Shown: positions 4,441 through 7,528 of the stretch, piece after piece
Layout: each line of letters starts with the position of its first letter
Position numbering within the stretch: the first letter of the stretch is position 1
Assembly: GCA_019136395.1 (NCBI GenBank)
Contig: JAGVUH010000525.1
Span: 1-7,528 of the forward strand
Source: Gammaproteobacteria bacterium
GTDB lineage: Bacteria > Pseudomonadota > Gammaproteobacteria > Chromatiales > Chromatiaceae
Length of the DNA stretch: 7,528 nucleotides
Direction of reading: 5' to 3'
Made by a program: the position numbers and the translations under genes
Notes under the pieces: model-generated
What the model was told of the DNA's origin: nothing
Databases searched by the model: none
Seen by the model: the letters and a program-made list of their open reading frames with translations, nothing else

Positions 4441-4677
4441 ATGAACGCACACCCCCCCCGCCCCGTCGTTACCGACGGCCAGCCCCATCCCCTTTTCGTC
4501 GCCACCCTCGAAGCCGAGGACGAAGCCATCAAGGCCCGCCGCGCCCTGGATCGCGCCCGTCGCCAGCGCCTTGACGCGGATCGCCTGGTAGCCGAAGCCG
4601 AAGAGCGCCACCACCAAGCGGTAGCCCGCGCCTCATTGGCTCGCTGCAAGTGGGTTACCCAGGGGAAGCGCCAATGA
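4441..4677 (+). CDS. Small coiled-coil protein (78 aa) of the replication operon
   Basis: The ATG at 4441 has GAGG nine bases upstream. The stop (4675-4677) overlaps the start of the initiator gene by ATGA, so the two are translationally coupled. After a Pro-rich start (MNAHPPRPVVTDGQPHPLF) the product is one long charged helix: EAEDEAIKARRALDRARRQR, then LDADRLVAEAEERHHQAVAR, a likely coiled coil, ending in the basic CKWVTQGKRQ. Third-position GC is high, which supports the plus frame over a minus-strand frame on the same DNA (4617 down to 4339). The function is not recognised; by position it may assist or regulate the initiator. A hairpin sequence CCCGTCGTTACCGACG at 4462-4477 recurs at 5139-5154. 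Confidence 0.75.
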   Translation: MNAHPPRPVVTDGQPHPLFVATLEAEDEAIKARRALDRARRQRLDADRLVAEAEERHHQAVARASLARCKWVTQGKRQ

Positions 4678-5474
4678 GCCCCGCGGATATTCTCGACTGG
4701 CAGCGCCTGGTTCTGGCGGACAGCCGCCTTGATCGGGGGGAAAAGTTGCTCGCCATCAGCCTGGCCTTGCGCATCAACTCAGGAACCGGGACCTGCTACC
4801 CGTCTATCCCACGCATCGCCCAGGACAACGGCATCACCGAGAGGCAGGTGTATCGGGTCCTGGCCACCCTGGAAGCTACCGGACACATCAGCCGGGAAAA
4901 GCACGTCGGCAAGCTCAACGTCTACCGCCTGGCTACCACCCAGGGGGTGACCCTACCGTCACCCCTTGAGGCCACCGACACCACCCAGGAAGACGCCCGA
5001 CCCCTGACATACATGTCACCCCCCCCTGACATACATGTCAGGGGTACCCCTGACATACATGTCACCCAGAAAGAGCAAATAGAAAGAGCAAATAGAAAGG
5101 AAGAGTACGCGCCCGCCCTTCGGGACGGTCGCACGCCGCCCGTCGTTGCCGACGAAGAGCAGCCCCGGAAGACGCCCCACCGCATACCGGCAGACTGGCA
5201 GCCCGACGCAGCGACGCGGAAATGGATAGCCGACTTCGGGGTGACGGACAGCGAGGCCCAGCCCGTCATCACCGAGTTTCGCCAGTACTGGCAGGGACGG
5301 ACGCAGAAACGGACGGACTGGCAGCTCGCCTTTCGTCGCAATGGACGGGCAGAGGGGGCGCTTGTCAGGCTCAGGGACATGAAGCAGCGAGGTACCCAGG
5401 GGCGGCCCCTGGAAAAGGCCCGCGGCCCGGTTCTACGGGACGCCCGCGCCGTGCTGGCAGAGATCGGGCTTTAG
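4674..5474 (+). CDS. Replication initiator, winged-helix plus DnaT-like domain (266 aa)
   Basis: The predicted role is binding the origin and loading DnaB, as lambda O/P or DnaT-type proteins do. The start is ATG 4674 (MSPADILDWQRL), with AGGGGA at 4661-4666 and an ATGA overlap with the previous gene; an in-frame ATG at 4650 lies deeper in that gene and is less likely. Residues 20-88 are a winged helix-turn-helix: GEKLLAISLALRINSGTGTC, YPSIPRIAQDNGITERQVYR, VLATLEATGHISRE, KLNVYRL. Residues 89-168 form a low-complexity linker whose DNA holds the iterons. Residues 170-225 (RIPADWQP, FGVT, EFRQYWQG, KRTDWQLAFRRN) match the DnaT C-terminal pattern F..YW, DW...F seen in helicase loaders. DnaB follows 12 bases after the stop. 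The family is fairly certain; the origin role rests on the iterons. Confidence 0.85.
   Translation: MSPADILDWQRLVLADSRLDRGEKLLAISLALRINSGTGTCYPSIPRIAQDNGITERQVYRVLATLEATGHISREKHVGKLNVYRLATTQGVTLPSPLEATDTTQEDARPLTYMSPPPDIHVRGTPDIHVTQKEQIERANRKEEYAPALRDGRTPPVVADEEQPRKTPHRIPADWQPDAATRKWIADFGVTDSEAQPVITEFRQYWQGRTQKRTDWQLAFRRNGRAEGALVRLRDMKQRGTQGRPLEKARGPVLRDARAVLAEIGL
5005..5064. repeat. Three iterons, likely origin of replication
   Basis: TGACATACATGTCA occurs exactly at 5005-5018, 5027-5040 and 5051-5064 (spacings 22 and 24 bp). Each is an inverted repeat, TGACAT / ATGTCA around AC. Copies 2 and 3 flank GGGGTACCCC, so together they form a 38-bp nearly perfect palindrome. The first copy is read as L-T-Y-M-S and the other two as P-D-I-H-V, because 22 is not a multiple of three. 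Conservation is therefore of DNA, not of protein. Position inside the initiator gene, between its DNA-binding and loader domains, parallels the lambda origin in gene O. Binding by the encoded initiator is inferred. Confidence 0.85.
5068..5100. repeat. Tandem 13-mers, probable DNA unwinding element
   Basis: AGAAAGAGCAAAT is present twice head to tail (5068-5080, 5081-5093), followed by a partial third copy AGAAAGG (5094-5100). It starts three bases after the last iteron. The strand is purine-rich, and this is one of the most A/T-rich parts of the gene. The 13-bp period is out of phase with codons (encoded Q-K-E-Q-I-E-R-A-N-R-K), so the repetition serves the DNA. Tandem 13-mers next to initiator sites are the usual form of an origin melting region; the DnaB loading site would be here. 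Confidence 0.75.
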
Positions 5475-5486
5475 GGGGGTTGAAGC

Positions 5487-6791
5487 ATGGAAACCAGACC
5501 CCTACCCAGCGCCCCGGACGCGGAACTCGCCCTGATTGCCGCCGTCCTGTGTCAGCCTAATCTGCTAGACGCCTTGGAGGTGGCCGCTCAGGATTTTAGC
5601 CTGGCCCTACCCCGCGCCCTCTGGACCGCCATGCTGCGGCTCAGGGACGCCCGGACCCCGGTCGATTTTGTGACCGCCGCTCAGGCCATCCCCCCCGCAG
5701 ACCTTGACGCAATGGGCGGCCCGCCCGCCCTCAAGGCGATCTTTGACGCCCCAGGAACGGCCACCAACGCCGCCGCCTATGCCGCCATCATTCGGGACAC
5801 GGCCACCGCCCGCCGCATCATCACCACCCTGAACGCGGGGGCGGCAGCGGCCCATGACAGCCCCCAGGAAGCCGCCGCCACCACGGCTCGCCGCCTGGAC
5901 ACCCTCCTTGCAGGACAGGACGCCAGCGGCCCGCTCAGCGCCGCTCACGCGGTAGACACCGCCCTGGTTGCCCTTCGCGCCTTGTTGCGAGGTGACCCGC
6001 GCCGGGTGACCCCGACCGGGTATGCGGACCTTGACGCCCTACTCGGGGGCGGATTGGAGGGGGGGCAGCTCGCCTTGCTTGGGGCACGGCCCGCCATCGG
6101 CAAGTCATCCATCGCCGCCAGCATCGCCGCCCATGCCGCTCAGCGACACGGGACCCCCGCCTTGTTTGTCAGCCTGGAAATGCCCGCCGAGCAGATCGTG
6201 TCACGCCTGGCCAGCGCCGCCAGCCACGTCGCCCTGCTACGCGCCCGCACGGGACGCCTGACCCCGGAAGAATATCGCCGCTATGAGGGGGCGGCCCTGG
6301 CACTGGCGAAGGCACCCCTGTTTCTCGACTACTCGCCTGCCATCACCTTGTCGCAGCTCTCAGCCAGGGCCAGACGGCTCAAGCGTGAGCAGGGGGGATT
6401 GGGGCTCATTGTGCTGGATTACGTGCAGCTCATGAGCGAACCAGGGACCAAGGTCGATAGCAGACACCTGGAACTCGCCAGTATCAGCAGGGGGCTCAAG
6501 GTCCTGGCGGGTGAACTGGACGTTCCCATCATGGCCCTGAGCCAACTCAGCCGACAGGCAGTACAGCGGGAGCGCCCATCCATGAGCGACCTGCGGGACA
6601 GTGGCGGGCTCGAATCGGACGCCGATCTTGTCGCCCTCCTCTGGCGGGGCGAAAAGGACGAGGAAAAGATGCTCGGGGAATTGCGCCTGGACAAACAGCG
6701 CAACGGCCCGACTGGCATCGTCCATCTGCACTGGGACGGCCCTTGCGCCTGCTACCGGGACGCCGCTCGCCAGTATGAGGAGCCATTCTGA
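5487..6791 (+). CDS. dnaB: DnaB-type replicative helicase (434 aa)
   Basis: The predicted role is a hexameric helicase that opens the fork using ATP. The start is ATG 5487, preceded by a GGGGGG ribosome binding site, 12 bases after the initiator stop. The N-terminal domain (about 8-115) has the DnaB pattern E-x-A-x-I-A-A-V-L and the helical domain that contacts primase. A linker leads to the RecA-like domain from about 175: TGYADLDALLGGGLEGGQL, Walker A GARPAIGKSS (199-208; Lys206, Ser207), SLEMP (229-233, catalytic Glu231), Walker B LIVLDYVQLM (307-316; Asp311), SQLSR (352-356), DSGGLESDADLV (371-382) and KQRNGPTG (403-410), which carries the arginine finger. The length is a little under the roughly 470 residues of chromosomal DnaB. 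All key residues are present, so it should be active. Its place right after the loader gene indicates a self-supplied helicase for this replicon. Confidence 0.95.
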   Translation: METRPLPSAPDAELALIAAVLCQPNLLDALEVAAQDFSLALPRALWTAMLRLRDARTPVDFVTAAQAIPPADLDAMGGPPALKAIFDAPGTATNAAAYAAIIRDTATARRIITTLNAGAAAAHDSPQEAAATTARRLDTLLAGQDASGPLSAAHAVDTALVALRALLRGDPRRVTPTGYADLDALLGGGLEGGQLALLGARPAIGKSSIAASIAAHAAQRHGTPALFVSLEMPAEQIVSRLASAASHVALLRARTGRLTPEEYRRYEGAALALAKAPLFLDYSPAITLSQLSARARRLKREQGGLGLIVLDYVQLMSEPGTKVDSRHLELASISRGLKVLAGELDVPIMALSQLSRQAVQRERPSMSDLRDSGGLESDADLVALLWRGEKDEEKMLGELRLDKQRNGPTGIVHLHWDGPCACYRDAARQYEEPF

Positions 6792-6825
6792 CCGCCAGCC
6801 GGGCAGGGACGCCCTGGTGGTGACA

Positions 6826-7254
6826 GTCGCGCCCGCGGGCACGGGGGGCACCCCCAACTTCGGAAATATTTTTCCGAAGTTCATCCGTCGCGCCCGCGGG
6901 CACGGGGGGCATCCCTCACCCCGGCGCACATCGAGGAGCTATGCACCGTCGCGCCCGCGGGCACGGGGGGCATCCGCCTGGATCAACTTCTGGACAATTG
7001 TCCATATGTTCGCGCCCGCGCGCGCGGGGGGCATCCGGTAGTTTCTTCAGCCTTAGCCGCCGGACAAGCTCTCGCCCGCGCCCGCGGGGGGGCACCGTTT
7101 AGTCCCGCCTCAGATTGAGGCACGACTAAAGCTCTCGCCCGCGCCCGCGGGGGGCACCCCGCTGTGCGCCCCACGTGGGGCATGGAAGCAGGGTCTCGCC
7201 CGCGCCCGCGGGGGGCACCCTCCTGAAGCATCCGGAAAATTTTCCGGAAGCCGC
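6826..7254 (+). CRISPR. CRISPR-like array: seven 28-bp repeats with 33-35-bp intervals
   Basis: Repeats start at 6826, 6887, 6948, 7009, 7070, 7133 and 7194; the period is 61 bp except one of 63. Repeats 1-3 begin GTCGCGCCCGCGGGC and end ACGGGGGGCA(C/T)CC; repeats 5-7 begin TCTCGCCCGCGCCCGC and end GGGGGGCACC; repeat 4 is intermediate. In repeats 4-7, CCCGC / GCGGG form a 5-bp stem with a 4-base loop, as in type I-E repeats (E. coli: CCCCGC GCCA GCGGGG). Length, period and hairpin fit type I-E with crRNA-like polarity on the plus strand. Against it: no cas genes, only 34 bases between the dnaB stop and repeat 1 (with a small CAGGG / CCCTG hairpin at 6804-6816) as leader, repeats that vary, and palindromic intervals. 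It may be another kind of interspersed repeat array. The periodic structure is certain; the CRISPR label is not. Confidence 0.55.
6856..7248. repeat. Different inverted repeats in five of seven array intervals
   Basis: Interval 1: AACTTCGGAAA / TTTCCGAAGTT around TATT (6856-6881). Interval 3: perfect TGGACAATTGTCCA (6991-7004), with outer AAC / GTT at 6985 and 7008. Interval 5: two-stem hairpin (7098-7130) like the one at 91-124. Interval 6: perfect GCCCCACGTGGGGC (7168-7181). Interval 7: perfect TCCGGAAAATTTTCCGGA (7231-7248), with outer GC / GC. Intervals 2 (6915-6947) and 4 (7037-7069) show only weak symmetry. The centres lie 41-50 bases after each repeat start. The sequences differ, but the palindromic design recurs. 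Four of the five have AT-rich centres or short loops set between very GC-rich repeats. They could be hairpins, operators or cruciforms. Confidence 0.8.
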
Positions 7255-7450
7255 CCTTTTTGCGCCCCTGGCAGTCCAGTCCACCCCACCACCGCCCACA
7301 AGCCCCTAGAAGCCCCTAGGACGCGCCGCCCATCCTGGCCAGTGGGAAACATGGCCAAGGCCCCGTCAGCGCCACTACGGCCCGCCTAGAGGGTCACATT
7401 CCGCCCCTGGCCCTGCCATCACGCACCGGGAAGACTTGCCGCGCCGGTTA
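7255..7450. other. Non-coding stretch with no clear function
   Basis: No convincing gene is present on either strand. There is a tandem 10-bp repeat (AGCCCCTAGA, AGCCCCTAGG, 7300-7319), loosely similar to CTAGAAAGGCCCTAGG near 226-241, and two copies of TGGCCA about 16 bp apart near 7340. CTTTTT at 7256-7261 lies ten bases after the last palindrome, too far to make it a standard terminator. Nothing else stands out. Confidence 0.4.
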
Positions 7451-7459
7451 TGAAAGTCG

Positions 7460-7503
7460 TTACACAATTACCGGGCAAAGGTTTAGAATCGCGTTACGGT
7501 AAC
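7460..7503 (+). promoter_or_regulatory. Putative promoter with GTTAC/GTAAC operator at the window end
   Basis: TTACAC (7460-7465), an 18-base spacer and TAGAAT (7484-7489) form a plausible promoter with a start near 7495. The palindrome GTTAC-G-GTAAC (7493-7503) covers that start and uses the same half-sites as 3651-3720 and 3572-3591, suggesting repression by the same small regulator. A GTG at 7512 and an ATG at 7522 follow. If the molecule is circular, the GTG opens the 60-codon frame that ends at 166. The -10 box is good; the -35 box is weak. Confidence 0.5.
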
Positions 7504-7528
7504 CAAAGTTAGTGAGCAGCGATGCCCC

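Noticed and set aside
4339..4617. Minus-strand open frame of 92 codons ending 17 bases before the leftward terminator
   Set aside because: Its end (GATPDGLESAIALVKQLVTA) looks fairly protein-like and its place before a terminator is suggestive. Third-position GC is low where it does not overlap the plus gene, no ribosome binding site is clear, and it opposes a well-supported coupled gene. An untranslated antisense RNA explains the terminator better, though I cannot exclude it.
4441..6791. Prophage fragment
   Set aside because: O-like initiator plus DnaB also occur in phages, but no integrase of phage size, repressor/Cro pair, lysis, packaging or structural gene is present; a plasmid is the simpler reading.
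6360..6929. 189-codon minus-strand open frame across the end of dnaB and the start of the array
   Set aside because: It runs antisense to well-supported DnaB motifs, and its start region is made of array repeats (peptides such as GCPPCPRAR and VPPVPAGA). Such Pro/Arg/Gly peptides are a known artefact of translating GC-rich CRISPR-type repeats.
7222..7262. Intrinsic terminator formed by the last palindrome and CTTTTT
   Set aside because: The T-run begins about eight to ten bases after the stem, too far for a standard terminator, and the stem is AT-rich at its top.
6983..7358. Minus-strand open frames with GCPPRARAR repeats
   Set aside because: The repeated peptide is only the translation of the 28-bp DNA repeat; there is no ribosome binding site or protein-like remainder.
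7451..7513. 20-codon frame starting MKVVTQLPGKG
   Set aside because: It overlies the -10 box and operator of the putative promoter, has no ribosome binding site, and is too short to support.

Overview
The window looks like most or all of a small, high-GC (by eye about two thirds GC) proteobacterial plasmid. Every convincing gene lies on the plus strand. I recognise a serine recombinase, small DNA-binding regulators, an O/DnaT-like replication initiator and a DnaB-type replicative helicase. I see no rRNA, tRNA, relaxase, cas gene, phage structural gene, resistance gene or insertion sequence. Codon use (strong GC at third positions, CGC, GCC, CTG) and the protein families fit an alpha- or gammaproteobacterial host; I cannot name the genus.

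Layout. (1) Positions 1-166 hold the 3' end of a small basic protein, followed by an intrinsic terminator at 195-214. A promoter with an operator-like palindrome ends the window at 7460-7503, and joining the last base to the first gives one uninterrupted 60-codon frame. The molecule may therefore be a 7528-bp circle, but this is an inference. (2) 215-626 is a non-coding stretch with several hairpins. (3) 627-1985 is a tight cluster of four unrecognised genes, ending in a terminator at 2008-2032. (4) 2044-3624 is a recombinase operon: a promoter overlaid by repeated palindromes, a 220-residue serine recombinase, then three small genes joined by 4-base overlaps or a 4-base gap. (5) 3651-4122 is a four-site GTTAC/GTAAC operator array and a gene whose product combines domains of two recombinase-operon proteins. 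(6) 4143-4440 is a leader with two intrinsic terminators that point to the minus strand, suggesting an antisense RNA. (7) 4441-6791 is the replication operon: a small coiled-coil protein, the initiator and DnaB. (8) 6826-7254 is an array of seven 28-bp GC-rich repeats and 33-35-bp intervals.

Replication. The initiator gene carries its own likely origin in the linker between its DNA-binding and helicase-loading parts. There are three copies of a 14-bp iteron (TGACATACATGTCA), read in different frames, and then tandem 13-bp A/purine-rich repeats. This is the arrangement of the lambda O gene. The initiator would bind the iterons and deliver DnaB, encoded next, to the melted 13-mers.

The most unusual element is the array at 6826-7254. 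Its repeat length, 61-bp period and hairpin shape resemble a type I-E CRISPR, but five of the seven intervals contain clear inverted repeats. One of these has a second copy at 91-124 with the same stem-loop layout and a compensatory base-pair change. That is not expected of phage-derived spacers, so this may be an array of hairpins or protein-binding sites rather than an immune memory.
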